A DNA stretch of 64,000 nucleotides from Pontibacter chinhatensis (GTDB lineage: Bacteria; Bacteroidota; Bacteroidia; Cytophagales; Hymenobacteraceae). The first letter of the stretch is position 1. Each line of letters begins with the position of its first letter. The translations under genes and the position numbers were made by a program. The stretch spans positions 1 through 64,000 of the forward strand of contig NZ_FOOT01000004.1 in assembly GCF_900113285.1 (NCBI RefSeq), given 5' to 3'. The notes below the pieces were generated by a model, which worked only from the letters and a program-made list of their open reading frames with translations, made no database searches and was not told the DNA's origin. Below are positions 1-10,100 of the stretch, piece after piece.

Positions 1-464
1 TTTTTCATCTTATGTAAGAGTTAAGTGTGAATTAAAAGGTAGCTCTTATCCGCTGCTTTTTAAAACCCTTTACCAAAGGTTTAGTGCAACAAAGTGCATA
101 ATTTAGGCTCGGCTACGCCTCACTCATAGCCTGTACTAAACGAAGCCTGCCAAAGTATAAATTGTTTGTTGACATCATCAACAACGGCGGGAATGGTGAG
201 AAGAGGTTTTAACTATACTTTATACTTTAGCCATGGCTAAAGTATAAAGCACTGCTAACCTATACTTTTCTGCTCCGCAGAAAGCAAGTTGTAAACTTGC
301 CTCATGCATAGCCACAAGTTATGCTAGCGCCAAACTTGCGGCAGGCACAGCAAAGTATAAAATGAGAGCGGCTGGCACTTTATGTAGTGCCAGCCGCTCT
401 CATTTTATACTTCAGAAAGTTAACTCTCTAACTTCCCAACTTTTTAACTCAACTCCTCAACTCT
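1..464. other. Gene-free stretch with AAGTATA motifs and low-complexity DNA
   Basis: I see no gene here. The stretch holds seven copies of the AGTATA/TATACT word, including a perfect 32-nt palindrome at 218-249 centred on CCATGG, a strong hairpin at 359-406, and a CT-rich low-complexity tract (about 420-488, variations on AACTCTCTAACT) that runs into the 3' end of the comB gene. It is probably intergenic debris between comB and an upstream gene outside the window. Confidence 0.6.
359..406 (-). terminator. Perfect 21-bp hairpin downstream of comB
   Basis: The arms at 359-379 and 386-406 are perfectly complementary, with a six-base loop. The arms begin and end in AAAA/TTTT, so the hairpin can act as an intrinsic terminator in either direction. 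It lies 58 bases past the comB stop codon. Confidence 0.75.
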
Positions 465-1193
465 CTAACTCTCTAGCTCTCTAACTCTCATCAGGTCCAC
501 CAGCCTGTCGTGGCGCCAAACGGGCAGCACATCGTACACGTCGTGGCGGAGGCAGAACTCGATGTCTTTGTGGATCTCCAGGTGCTCGAGGCGGCGTACA
601 TGCGAGGACTGGCGCAGAAACTCCACCAAATCCTGCTTAGCCGTTTGGTATAAGTACAGCGCAGCCAGGGCACTGTCGTGTTCGTAGCCGAAGGCATCAT
701 TCAGTCGCTCTACCAGGGCACCGGCAAACAGGGTATCCTCCAGGTTAAACTGGCCTTTCCAACCGGCACAAACCACCAGCACATCCAGGTTCAGCTCCCT
801 GAGGTGATTGGCTACCGCCTGCAGGTTTAGGAAAGCACCTACTACTATCTCCTCTGCCGCCTCCGACAGCCGGATGGCACGCGTACCGTTCGTAGTCGTG
901 ATCGCAATATCGCGCCCCGCCACGTTTCCGTTCATATAAGCGAATGGAGAATTGCCCAAGTCAAAGCCCTCCGCTTTAATGCCGTTACGCTCCGCAGCCG
1001 TTAGGCAACCGCGCCCGGCAAATCCACGGCATTCCTCCAGCTCCATTACCGGGAAGATATGAGAAGCCCCCTCCGCAAAGGCTGTTACCATGGTTGAGGT
1101 AGCCCGCAGCACATCCACGGCCACCACGGCCTTTCCCTTCAGATCATACAAGTGCAGCAGCTCCGGGCTGAAGCACACATCTATACTTGGCAT
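465..1193 (-). CDS. comB: 2-phosphosulfolactate phosphatase (ComB family)
   Basis: A 242-residue cytosolic protein of the ComB family, Mg-dependent phosphatases that release phosphate from 2-phosphosulfolactate to give sulfolactate. The family was defined in methanogen coenzyme M biosynthesis and also occurs in bacteria, where sulfolactate has other uses. Family hallmarks are visible: the N-terminal VAVDVLRATSTMVTAFAEGA segment (about residues 24-43), the TTTNGTRAI segment near residue 100, and VVCAGWKGQFNLED near 140, which carries acidic residues. The length is normal. The start is an ATG closely following CACATC-type context on the plus strand. The last seven residues (VRELES and stop) are encoded by the low-complexity repeat that fills the downstream gap, so the natural C-terminus may have been replaced. 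It appears to be a single-gene unit; no other sulfolactate pathway gene is visible nearby. Confidence 0.85.
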   Translation of the reverse strand: MPSIDVCFSPELLHLYDLKGKAVVAVDVLRATSTMVTAFAEGASHIFPVMELEECRGFAGRGCLTAAERNGIKAEGFDLGNSPFAYMNGNVAGRDIAITTTNGTRAIRLSEAAEEIVVGAFLNLQAVANHLRELNLDVLVVCAGWKGQFNLEDTLFAGALVERLNDAFGYEHDSALAALYLYQTAKQDLVEFLRQSSHVRRLEHLEIHKDIEFCLRHDVYDVLPVWRHDRLVDLMRVRELES

Positions 1194-1290
1194 TATTTAA
1201 TTGCTGATAGTTAAACTACTGGATTACTGGTTGTTAATTGGTGTCCGGTAATGCGAACAACAATCAATAACCAGCAATCAACAATAAGTA

Positions 1291-2379
1291 TTACTTTTTA
1301 ACGAAAGGCAGCTTTACCACTTGCGCCTTCATGTCTTTGTTGCGCACGCGGATGCTGATCTCGGTGCCTACCTTGCTGTAGTCTTTGGCCACGTAGCCCA
1401 GCCCGATGCCCTTGCCGAGCGATGGCGACATGGTGCCGGAGGTCACTTCCCCTATCTTCTCACCTTCAGCGTTCACGATCTCGTAGTGCGCGCGCGGAAT
1501 GGCTTTCTCCAGCATCTCAAACCCAATCAGTTTGCGGTTTACGCCCTGCTCTTTCTGCGCCTTCAGGTTCTCAGCGTTCACAAATTCTTTATCAAACTTC
1601 GTGATCCAGCCTAGGCCAGCCTCCAGTGGAGAAGTCGTATCGTCGATGTCGTTGCCGTAGAGGCAGAAGCCCATCTCCAGACGCAGTGTGTCGCGGGCAC
1701 CCAGACCAATTGGCTTAATGCCATGCGCCTTGCCAGCCTCCATAATCGCGTCGAACACCTTGCGGGCATCCTCGTTTTTCACGTAGATCTCGAAACCGCC
1801 CGCGCCTGTATAGCCTGTTGCAGACACCAGCACATCCGGCACACCGGCAAACTCGCCGCGCTCAAAAGTATAGTAAGCCATGCCAGCCAGGTCAATCTTG
1901 GTCAGCGGTTGCAGCGCCTCGATGGTTTTAGGACCCTGCACGGCAAACAGGGAGGTTTCATCAGAGATATTTACCATCTCCGCGCCCTCGGTGTTATACT
2001 TGCTTATCCAGTTCCAGTCTTTCTCGATGTTAGAGGCATTTACCACCAGCAGGTACTCTTCCTCGGCCATGCGGTACACCAAAAGGTCGTCTACGATGCC
2101 GCCCTCCTCGTTTGGCAGGCAGGAATACTGTATTTTTCCGTTCGCTAATTTTGAGGCATCGTTCGTGGTTACGCGCTGGATCAGGTCCAGGGCTTTCGGG
2201 CCACGAAGTATAAACTCGCCCATATGCGACACGTCGAAGATACCCACTGCCTCGCGCACCGTCTTATGTTCTTCTATATCTGATGAGTAGCGCACAGGCA
2301 TGTTATAGCCGGCAAAAGGCACCATTTTAGCGCCCAGCGCCTCGTGCACATCATTTAAAGCGATTTTCTTAAGTTCCAT
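1291..2379 (-). CDS. gcvT: Glycine cleavage system aminomethyltransferase (T protein)
   Basis: A 362-residue T protein of the glycine cleavage system. It transfers the methylene group from the aminomethyl-lipoyl H protein to tetrahydrofolate and releases ammonia. The family pattern is complete: [19 protein letters not shown] near the N-terminus, [12 protein letters not shown] around residue 95 with the catalytic aspartate, the folate-binding central domain, [11 protein letters not shown] near 190, and the C-terminal barrel domain with [20 protein letters not shown]. Length is normal for bacterial GcvT. The gene stands alone here; gcvH and gcvP are not in the window, which is usual in Bacteroidota. 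A TAnnTTTG element lies about 30 bases upstream. Three AAGTATA words sit inside the coding sequence. Confidence 0.95.
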   Translation of the reverse strand: MELKKIALNDVHEALGAKMVPFAGYNMPVRYSSDIEEHKTVREAVGIFDVSHMGEFILRGPKALDLIQRVTTNDASKLANGKIQYSCLPNEEGGIVDDLLVYRMAEEEYLLVVNASNIEKDWNWISKYNTEGAEMVNISDETSLFAVQGPKTIEALQPLTKIDLAGMAYYTFERGEFAGVPDVLVSATGYTGAGGFEIYVKNEDARKVFDAIMEAGKAHGIKPIGLGARDTLRLEMGFCLYGNDIDDTTSPLEAGLGWITKFDKEFVNAENLKAQKEQGVNRKLIGFEMLEKAIPRAHYEIVNAEGEKIGEVTSGTMSPSLGKGIGLGYVAKDYSKVGTEISIRVRNKDMKAQVVKLPFVKK

Positions 2380-2714
2380 ATCAGATTGAGCTATTCATTA
2401 TTATATGGCAAAATTAAGTATTTTTCGGCCTCATCCTAAATTAATCCCCTGCCGCTGGCGAGGTTTGCCGCCTGTGGAATAATTGGACCATCGTTGTAAC
2501 CATTACCTGCAGCTTTCGTATGAGCTTAGACCAGAATAATAGCCAAAGGAAATATATGTTTACCCAGATACATTTTGCCAACACTGCTGGCCCAGCCCCG
2601 CTGTGCCGCCCTCTAAGCTCCCTATCTCCTGATTTGTCTACGCTACTGCAGGCTTAACGACTGTCAACTCTTCCTTCACAGGAGCCAGCCAACTTATAGC
2701 CTCAGCCCTTACAC
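2380..2714. other. Divergent intergenic region between gcvT and the histidine kinase gene
   Basis: The 335 bases contain the start regions of two divergent genes. A TAATTTTG element on the minus strand (2409-2416) can serve gcvT. A short imperfect palindrome, GGCGAGG...CCGCCTGT (2457-2477), resembles the REP-like elements found near the RAYT gene. I see no small ORF or RNA gene. Confidence 0.5.
2409..2416 (-). promoter_or_regulatory. Candidate -7 element (TAATTTTG) for gcvT
   Basis: On the minus strand the sequence reads TAATTTTG, matching the Bacteroidota -7 consensus TAnnTTTG, about 30 bases before the gcvT ATG. A convincing -33 TTTG partner is not obvious, so this is a suggestion only. 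Confidence 0.35.
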
Positions 2715-4217
2715 ATGAAACTATCTGTAAAATTATTTGCCGGATTCCTGCTGATTTCGGTGCTCTTTACAGCCGTAGCCATTGTTAACTTCCGCTTGTC
2801 GGAGGCCGTTATCGAGAACTCGAAATGGGTGTCGCGCTCGCAGATTGTAGTGCGTAACTCTGCCGCGCTCCAGCGAAATATCATCGACATGGAAACCGGC
2901 CTGAGGGGCTTCCTGCTAAACGGTAACGAGACTTTTCTGAAGCCGTACTGGCAGGCCCGCGATCAAATGCCGAGCCTGATGCAGGAAACGCGCAACTTCG
3001 TAACCAACCTGCCTGACCAGCAAAAGAAGCTGGATGAGATAGCCGAACTGCAGCAGCGGCTGGAAAAGGATTTCGCGACGCCACTCATCCAGATGAAACG
3101 CTCCCATCAGGACACGATCATGACGGACCGGGAGCTGGACCTGCAACTGGAGGAGCTGGTACTGGGCGAGCAAATGGTGATGGACTCCATCCGGGCTGCC
3201 TTCCGTGCCTTTAACGCCATCGAGTACCAGGTGCGGGCCGACCGGAGCGAGCGCCTGAACAAAAGTATAAACAATACCCGCCAGCTTTCCACCATACTTA
3301 CCATCCTTTCTGTGATCATCGGCCTGAGCTGGGCATACTACATCACCCGCCTCATCAGTAACCGCATCATGAAGATGGTAACGCTGGCCGAGCAAATTTC
3401 CAGGGGCGACTATAAAACCCAGATTGTGGATACGGGCCAGGACGAGCTGAGCCGCCTGTCGCACTCCCTGAACCGCATGTCGGCCACCATCGATGAGACC
3501 TTTACCGAGCTGGATCAAAAGAACAAGGAGCTGGATCAGTTTGCCTACGTGGTGTCGCATGACCTTAAAGCCCCCTTGCGTGGTATTGAGGTGGCATCGC
3601 GCTGGGTGGAGGAGGACATGGGAAGCCAGCTGCCCGATAATATAAAGGAATACCTGAAGATGATGCGCGCCCGTGTGCACCGGATGGAGAACCTTATCAA
3701 CGGCATTCTGGCCCTCTCCCGCATTGGGCGCACCAGCCAGGCAAAGGAGCAGGTAGATACGAATGAGCTGCTGGCGGAAGTTGTGGAGCTGCTCTCGCCG
3801 CCGCCGGGCTTCAGTATAGATGTGCAGCGTAACTTACCCACCCTCCATACCGTTCGAATACAGTTACAGCAGGTCTTCAGCAACCTGATCAGCAACGCTA
3901 TCAAATATCACGATAAGGAGAATGGGAAAATTACAGTTCGGCACCACGAAACAGAGGAGTTTCACGTTTTCTCTGTAACCGATGACGGCCCCGGCATAGA
4001 CCCGGAGTACCATGCACGGATATTCGTGATATTTCAGACGCTGCAGGAACGGGATGCCTTGGAGAGCACCGGCGTAGGTCTAAGTATAGTAAAGAAGATT
4101 GTTGAGCTGCAAGGGGGAACCGTGTGGGTAACTTCGGAACCAGGTTCGGGATCTACTTTTACTTTTACGTGGCCGAAACATACTGTAATTGAACAAGAAA
4201 TTAGTAGCTTTGTCTAA
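2715..4217 (+). CDS. CHASE3-HAMP sensor histidine kinase
   Basis: A 500-residue membrane histidine kinase. In order: a first membrane helix (about residues 6-26), a CHASE3-type helical sensor region facing the periplasm (about 30-185, including METGLRGFLLNG), a second membrane helix (about 192-213, LSTILTILSVIIGLSWAYY), a HAMP linker (about 215-265), a short coiled coil, a HisKA domain with phospho-acceptor His282 in VVSHDLKAPLRG, and a HATPase domain with an N box (NLISNAIKYHD), a G1 box (DDGPGID) and a G2 box (STGVGLSIVKKI). It phosphorylates itself and presumably the single-domain regulator encoded 23 bases downstream. CHASE3 kinases with this DLKAPLRGI H box resemble bacteriophytochrome-like kinases paired with Rcp-type regulators. 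The stimulus is unknown. Confidence 0.9.
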   Translation: MKLSVKLFAGFLLISVLFTAVAIVNFRLSEAVIENSKWVSRSQIVVRNSAALQRNIIDMETGLRGFLLNGNETFLKPYWQARDQMPSLMQETRNFVTNLPDQQKKLDEIAELQQRLEKDFATPLIQMKRSHQDTIMTDRELDLQLEELVLGEQMVMDSIRAAFRAFNAIEYQVRADRSERLNKSINNTRQLSTILTILSVIIGLSWAYYITRLISNRIMKMVTLAEQISRGDYKTQIVDTGQDELSRLSHSLNRMSATIDETFTELDQKNKELDQFAYVVSHDLKAPLRGIEVASRWVEEDMGSQLPDNIKEYLKMMRARVHRMENLINGILALSRIGRTSQAKEQVDTNELLAEVVELLSPPPGFSIDVQRNLPTLHTVRIQLQQVFSNLISNAIKYHDKENGKITVRHHETEEFHVFSVTDDGPGIDPEYHARIFVIFQTLQERDALESTGVGLSIVKKIVELQGGTVWVTSEPGSGSTFTFTWPKHTVIEQEISSFV

Positions 4218-4240
4218 TACTCTGAAGGGTTTAAAGTATA

Positions 4241-4675
4241 ATGAGCGAGAAAGAAGTTAATATCCTGCTAGTAGAGGATGACTACCTGGATACGATGAAT
4301 GTAGAGCGGGAGCTGAAGAAGATTGGCGTGAATCACCCGGTATTTGAGGCACGCAACGGCAAGGAAGCCTTGAACCTGCTGCGCGGCGTAGGTGTTCCCA
4401 AAATTTCGCCGCCCCCGAGCGTTATACTCCTGGATATAAACATGCCCAAGATGAACGGCCTGGAATTTCTGACCGAGTTACGCCACGACCCGGAGTTCAG
4501 CCATATCCCTGTCTTTATCATGACCACCTCCAACGAGGAAACTGACCGCTTGGCCGCGCAGAGACTCAACGTGTCGGGCTATATCGTTAAACCCCTTTCC
4601 TTCGACAGCTTCGAGCGCAGCGACTCTTCCCTCGACAGCTTCAGCCTTTTCCTGGACCTGATCAAGCTTAAGTAA
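4241..4675 (+). CDS. Single-domain response regulator (Rcp1/CheY-like)
   Basis: A 144-residue receiver domain with no output domain. The acidic pocket is VEDD near residues 11-14, the phospho-acceptor aspartate lies in LLDINMP (about residue 66), the conserved threonine lies in IMTTSN, and the lysine in VKPLSF. This is the Rcp/CpdR-like group that commonly follows phytochrome-like histidine kinases. It starts 23 bases after the kinase stop codon, so the two are almost certainly co-transcribed and form a cognate pair. Signalling probably continues by protein interaction or phosphorelay rather than by direct DNA binding. Confidence 0.88.
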   Translation: MSEKEVNILLVEDDYLDTMNVERELKKIGVNHPVFEARNGKEALNLLRGVGVPKISPPPSVILLDINMPKMNGLEFLTELRHDPEFSHIPVFIMTTSNEETDRLAAQRLNVSGYIVKPLSFDSFERSDSSLDSFSLFLDLIKLK

Positions 4676-4700
4676 GCACCTGCTTTCTTAGTAAATAAGT

Positions 4701-4740
4701 ATAAAAGCCGCTGAGCATCTGCTGTTCAGCGGCTTTTATA
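4701..4740. terminator. Bidirectional hairpin between the response regulator gene and rnhB
   Basis: AAAAGCCGCTGA (4703-4714) pairs with TCAGCGGCTTTT (4726-4737). A/T runs on both sides make it a terminator for the plus-strand two-component pair and possibly for rnhB on the minus strand. Several AAGTATA words surround it. Confidence 0.7.
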
Positions 4741-4826
4741 CTTTCGTATACTTTAAGACATCTTTATACTTCACTCCGGGTGAGCATTTATACTTTGTAG
4801 CAAGTATAAACGCAGAGCAAGTATAA

Positions 4827-5417
4827 CTACTGCGGTTGCTTTGGCAATAGTGTAAAAGATTGCCGGTGATGTACCGTTGCGCCGTGGCTGGAGATACCCA
4901 GCCGATGCGACTTAGTAGGGTAGCCTGCATTTTGTTCCCAACCGTAATGCGGGTGTTCCTGCGCCAGGCGGCTCATCAGGTCGTCGCGGTGGGTTTTGGC
5001 CAGCACGGAGGCTGCCGCGATAGACAGGTAGCTGGAATCGCCCTTCACAATGCAGGCGTAAGGTATTTGGTTGTATGGCTTAAAGCGGTTCCCATCCACC
5101 AGCAGGTACTCCGGCTGCTGCGGCAACGCCTCCAGGGCACGGTGCATGGCCAGGTAAGTGGCGTTCAGGATATTCACCTCATCTATCTCAGCTACGGAGG
5201 CCTCCCCTATGGCCCAAGCCACGGCATCGCGGGTAATCTCGCCGCGCAGCTGCTCCCGAAGTTTTTTTGTGAGTCTCTTAGAGTCGGTGAGGAGTTGGTG
5301 CTGGTAACTAGGCGGAAGTATAACAGCTGCCGCCACCACCGGACCGGCCAGGCAGCCTCTCCCCACCTCGTCTACGCCTGCCTCTAACGTGTAGCCACTG
5401 TAATTTGGTAATAGCAT
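4827..5417 (-). CDS. rnhB: Ribonuclease HII
   Basis: RNase HII cleaves RNA in RNA-DNA hybrids and nicks at single misincorporated ribonucleotides. The signature EAGVDEVGRGCLAGPVVAAA near the N-terminus carries the catalytic Asp and Glu; DSKRLT, VDGN and the KGD...SIAAASVLAKTHRD block supply the remaining family motifs and acidic residues. I place the start at the ATG at 5417 (MLLPNYSG), giving 196 residues; an upstream GTG at 5435 would add six residues. Length is normal. It appears to be transcribed on its own, ending near the 4701-4740 hairpin. Confidence 0.93.
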   Translation of the reverse strand: MLLPNYSGYTLEAGVDEVGRGCLAGPVVAAAVILPPSYQHQLLTDSKRLTKKLREQLRGEITRDAVAWAIGEASVAEIDEVNILNATYLAMHRALEALPQQPEYLLVDGNRFKPYNQIPYACIVKGDSSYLSIAAASVLAKTHRDDLMSRLAQEHPHYGWEQNAGYPTKSHRLGISSHGATVHHRQSFTLLPKQPQ

Positions 5418-5447
5418 TTGTATAAACTTTGGCACAAGTATAAAAAG

Positions 5448-5481
5448 AAAAGCCCGCCAGTCAAACGACCGGCGGGCTTTA
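5448..5481 (-). terminator. Terminator of the susC-susD operon
   Basis: On the minus strand a GC-rich stem (AAAGCCCGCCGG...CTGGCGGGCTTT) is followed by TCTTTTT. It lies about 20 bases after the susD stop codon and ends the susCD transcript. Confidence 0.8.
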
Positions 5482-5502
5482 AGGTTAAACTCTCACTTTA
5501 AA

Positions 5503-7089
5503 CTAGTATCCAGGGTTCTGCTGAGCAGCTAGCACCGGGTTGGAGCTTATCTCTGAAACAGGGATAGGCCAAATGAAGCGGAAGTCCTCGTATGGGATGA
5601 AAGGTATAGCAGAAGTATCTACAGCTTTGCCAGTACCCGCCTCATACTGCGGGATGTGGTTAGAAGAGGACGGTACCTTAGCAGGTATACCAGCCGGTCC
5701 GAACTTACCTTCTTTGGCCAGACGGTGGATGTCCTTCCAGCGGATGCCTTCACCCAGGAACTCGATACGACGCTCATTAACAATAGCCTGTGTTAAAGCA
5801 TCACCTGACAGGCCAGAATAAACCTCATCAGTAGCGCGGCCACGAACTGCATTCAACAGGTCAAGTGCTCTGTCGCTGTTACCTAGTCTTGATTCAGCCT
5901 CGGCTACGTTCAGCAGCACTTCTGCATAGCGCACTATCGGAGACCAGTCTGTTTGGGTCTGGGCATCTCTGTACTTGTTAGTGAAGATAGCACGAGCAGT
6001 TTTTACTGTGTTCTCACGACGGATATCCTCTGCTGGCCAGAAAGTAGCGTTCCAGATAATCGGGCTAATTGCTACCAGGGCACGGCCACCAGTGTTGGCA
6101 TTGTACATCTGGCCCAGGGAGCCGTTCACACTGGCGTTATCATTGGACGTGTTCATAAATGAGAAGATGGACTCTGTGTTGCTTGAAGCGGCAGATCCCC
6201 ACATGCCGTTCGGAGAAGCTGTTAAGGCATAACCACCAATTGGGCTTGTGAACTCCTCGTCACCAGAAATCAGCTTGTCGCCTTCAGCAATTACCCCTGC
6301 CCAATCCTGCATGTGCAGTTTCACACGAGACTTAAGGGCAATAGCAGCACCTTTGGTAGCTCTCGAGATCTTGGCACCGGCAGCACGGGTTTCAGGCAGG
6401 TTCTGCTCTGCGTAGTCCAGGTCAGCCAGGATGGCAGTATAACCTTCCTTCACCGTGTTTCTACCCTGCTGGCTTGCCTCTTCCACACGCGCAGGCGTGT
6501 TCACAGGGATTGTTCTGATTGGAACACCTGGGTGTGAAGCATCCGGGGTATGGTTATAAGGACGGGCAAAGTGCACTAACAACTCATGGTTAGAAAGGGC
6601 ACGCAGCATACGAACCTCACCCAGGTAGGCATTACCTACTTCGGCAGTAATCAGGCCATCTTTCACAGCCTTCTCAACGCCTTCAATTACAATGTTTGCC
6701 TTGTTGATTACAGAATACAGTGTCTCGAACTGATAGACGTTATTGGCAGAGGCTGCATTGTAGGTAGAGCCGTATGTGATGGCATAGAACGCCTCCAGGT
6801 TCAGCATGTCCTCACCACGCATATCCCCCTGCTCTACGTGAGCAGCACCAAACGGATAACCACGCACAGCACCACCAGCATAGAAACCGCTTTGAGCAGC
6901 ATCATATACACCGGCTACGGCAAGTTCTACACGCTCAGGCGTAGTAAAGGCACTCGCTTCAGTAAGGCGATCAAACGGATCCAGCTCAACTGTTTCCTTC
7001 TCGCAGGAAGTCAGCATCAGCGAAAAGCAAATCGCCGGGGCAAAGAGCGCTAACTTCAGTTTATTTTTTATGAATGATTTATTTTTCAT
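5503..7089 (-). CDS. SusD/RagB-family outer-membrane lipoprotein
   Basis: A 528-residue surface lipoprotein of the SusD/RagB family. These proteins form a lid over a SusC-type TonB-dependent transporter and capture nutrients such as glycans or peptides. The N-terminus is a lipoprotein signal ending in LMLTSC (Cys about residue 29). The mature part has the family's TPR-like helical core and the C-terminal block VRYAEVLLNVAEAESRLGN...LLNAVRGRA...ERRIEFLGEGIRWKDIHRL. It lies 18 bases downstream of the susC-like gene on the same strand, so the two form one operon. No glycosidase, sulfatase or peptidase is linked, so the substrate cannot be inferred. The region is poor in the AAGTATA word compared with the rest of the window. 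Confidence 0.93.
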   Translation of the reverse strand: MKNKSFIKNKLKLALFAPAICFSLMLTSCEKETVELDPFDRLTEASAFTTPERVELAVAGVYDAAQSGFYAGGAVRGYPFGAAHVEQGDMRGEDMLNLEAFYAITYGSTYNAASANNVYQFETLYSVINKANIVIEGVEKAVKDGLITAEVGNAYLGEVRMLRALSNHELLVHFARPYNHTPDASHPGVPIRTIPVNTPARVEEASQQGRNTVKEGYTAILADLDYAEQNLPETRAAGAKISRATKGAAIALKSRVKLHMQDWAGVIAEGDKLISGDEEFTSPIGGYALTASPNGMWGSAASSNTESIFSFMNTSNDNASVNGSLGQMYNANTGGRALVAISPIIWNATFWPAEDIRRENTVKTARAIFTNKYRDAQTQTDWSPIVRYAEVLLNVAEAESRLGNSDRALDLLNAVRGRATDEVYSGLSGDALTQAIVNERRIEFLGEGIRWKDIHRLAKEGKFGPAGIPAKVPSSSNHIPQYEAGTGKAVDTSAIPFIPYEDFRFIWPIPVSEISSNPVLAAQQNPGY

Positions 7090-7107
7090 TTTCAGGAAAT
7101 TAAAGAA

Positions 7108-10100
7108 TTAGAAGCCAAGGTTCAAGCCAACTGTAAATACACGCTGCTGCGGCTGGCCGTTCCAATCAACACCGAGGTTGTTGTTGTTCAGGTTAGTGTA
7201 GGTTTCAGGGTCAAGGCCAGTATACTTCGTGAACACGAAAGCGTTCTGCAACTGCGCGTACACTCTCAGGCGGTCAATGCTCAGACGCTCAGTGATTGTC
7301 TTAGGCAGTGTGTAACCAACAGCCAGGTTGCTCACTTTCAGGAAGTCGCCGTTCTCTACGAAACGAGAAGAAGACTCGCCGTTCGTGTTGATAAAGTTAC
7401 CGTAGTTAGCACCTGCAGCCAGTCTTGGAGTCTGACCATCGCCTGGGTTCTCAGCAGACTGCCATCTGCCAAGGATTTCGGTACTGTTGTTCTCGAAAGC
7501 CATTGTCAACAGGTCCTGACGGGTACGGTTCATGATCTTGTTGCCACCAGAGAAACGCACGAACACGTTCGCATCGAAGTTGCCCAGCTTAAAGTTGTTG
7601 TCCAAACCACCAAACCACTTAGGCAGTGTAGTTCCTAAGATAACCTTGTCAGCTGAAGACAGAGAAGATTGTGCGCCAAGAGCGGTTGGGTTAGCAGGGT
7701 CATAGCCATAGTACACACCTGCTGAGCCACCGTTGCCAGTGATGTTGCCTTGCACAAGCGTACCATCAGCTTTGCGGTAGATTGGGTTACCGTTTGCTTT
7801 ATTTACACCCTCATACTGGTAGCCGTAGATAGAGTTGATAGACTCTCCCTCGCGGTGAATAGTGTATTCATAGATAATGTCGTTGCCATCAACCAGTTCT
7901 TTCACTTCGTTACGCTGGGTAGAGAAGTTGAAGTTGGAGTTCCAACTGAAGTTTGACTTATCGATTACTGTACCAGAGATGGAGAACTCAATACCGCTGT
8001 TGTGTACGCGACCGATGTTGCGGGTGATAGAGTTGTTTGGCACACCCAGTGATGGAGGGGTTGGTGCAGCAAGAACAACGTCAGAGTTATCCTTAATCCA
8101 GTAAGCAAGCTCCAGGTTCAAACGGCCGTCGAACAAGCCCACGTCAACACCAACGTCAGTGATTTTCTGAGCTTCCCAACGCAGGTCAGGGTTACCCGTG
8201 TTGCTGAAAGCGATACCATTGAAAGATCCGTACTGAGCTGATGCAAATGAACCCAGGTAAGGATAGTTACCACCAGTGATACCGCTGTTACCTACCTCGG
8301 CAAAGCTACCGCGGATTCTCAGGTCAGAGATGAAGCTAAGAGCAGAAGAGTTCTTGAAGAATTCTTCCTCAGAGATTCTCCAAGCAGCAGATACGCCAGG
8401 GAAGTAACCCCAACGGTTTTCAGGAGAGAGCTTGGAAAGGCCGTCAGCACGCATAGAAGCACCAACATAGTACTTACCAGCATAGTTGTAGTTGAAGCGG
8501 GCCAGGTAAGATGCCAGACCGTTTTCGCCGATACCACCGAAAGCAAATTGGTTAGCAAAGGTACCACTCACCAGGTTCTCGTTGAAGAAGCGGTCAGAAA
8601 GTCCAGTACCTTGCGCCTGGAAGAAGCTGCTTCTATACTTGTTGTATTCCTGCACTGCCGTCACATCCAGATTGTGTACTTCGTTGAACGACTTGTTGTA
8701 GCTCAGGATGTTTTGCCAGTTCCAGGCTTTAATTGGAGAGTAAGCCTGTGAAACTATACCACCAGAACCCTGGCCGTCACCGTGCCGTGGGTCGTTGAAC
8801 AGGTAGTCGTCTACCAGCGTTAAGTCGGCACCCAGCTGCGTTCTGAAACGCAGGTTGTCCACCAATTTGAAATCCAAGTATACGTTACCCAAACCACGGT
8901 AAGTAGTAGCCTTACGGATGTTGTTGTCAAGCACAAAACGGATGTTCGGAATACCGTTGGCGATAATACCGGAGTTAGGACCGCGGCCCAGTGCTCTTGG
9001 CTCGCTAAAGTCGATGTTGTACCCGGTTGGGTGCTCTGGGTTGAATACTGGCACGTTAGGGTGCATACGGATAACACCGAAGATGTTACCAGACAGGTTG
9101 TTAGATCCAGTAAGTGGACCTTCGTTGATCTGGTTAGTTAAACCAGCCTGCAAACCGAAATCCAGGAACTTGGTTACTTTAGTAGACAGGTTTGTACGTA
9201 CTGAGTAACGCTCCAGGCTGTTGGCACGGCCGATACCTTCTTGGTTAGAATAACCTAAAGAGAAGTAGTAGTTAGTCTTGTCTGTACCACCGCTTGCAGA
9301 GAAAGCATGGCTGTGCTGGAAAGCAGTACGGAATACTTCTTTGTTCCAGTCAGTGTCCCACTCACCCATCTTGGCAGGCGAAGTTTGGCCAAGATTAGCA
9401 TATTTCTCGTTTGTGATGTCAACGAACTGCTGCGCGTTCAGCAGGTCATGCAGCTCGATAGCCTTCGCTGTACCAGCCCAGCCATCATAAGAGAACTTAG
9501 CCTGACCAGATTTACCTTTCTTAGTAGTGATAAGGATTACACCGTTAGAAGCACGTGAACCGTAAACAGCTGTTGCGGCACCGTCCTTCAGAATTTCGAA
9601 AGACTCGATGTCGTTAGGGTTGATGTCAGCAAGTGCGTTTGAAGGCGTAAAGCCACCCAGGTTTCCTGAAGTAGCAGGCACACCGTCGATTACGATAAGT
9701 GGCTGAGTGCTAGAAGAGATGGAGTTAACACCACGGATGTTGATTTTTGGAGGCGCACCCAGGATACCGGAAGGCTGTGTAATCTGCACACCGGCAGCAC
9801 GGCCGGCCAGCTGCTGATCGAAAGATGGCGTTGCCAGGTTTGCCAACGCGTCACCTTTTACAGTGGCAATGGAGCTGGTAACGTCTTTCTTCTGCTGTGT
9901 ACCGTAACCTACTACTACAACCTCATCCAGAAGCTTCTGGTCTGTGCTCAGGCCAATGTTAACTACGCTTGAGTTACCAATCGCTCTTTCTGCAGTTTCG
10001 TAGCCAATAAATCGGAACACGAGCGTATTCCCCCCTTCCGGCACGTTGATAGAGTAAGATCCATCAGCGCCTGTGGTGGTACCCACAGTAGTGCCTTTCA

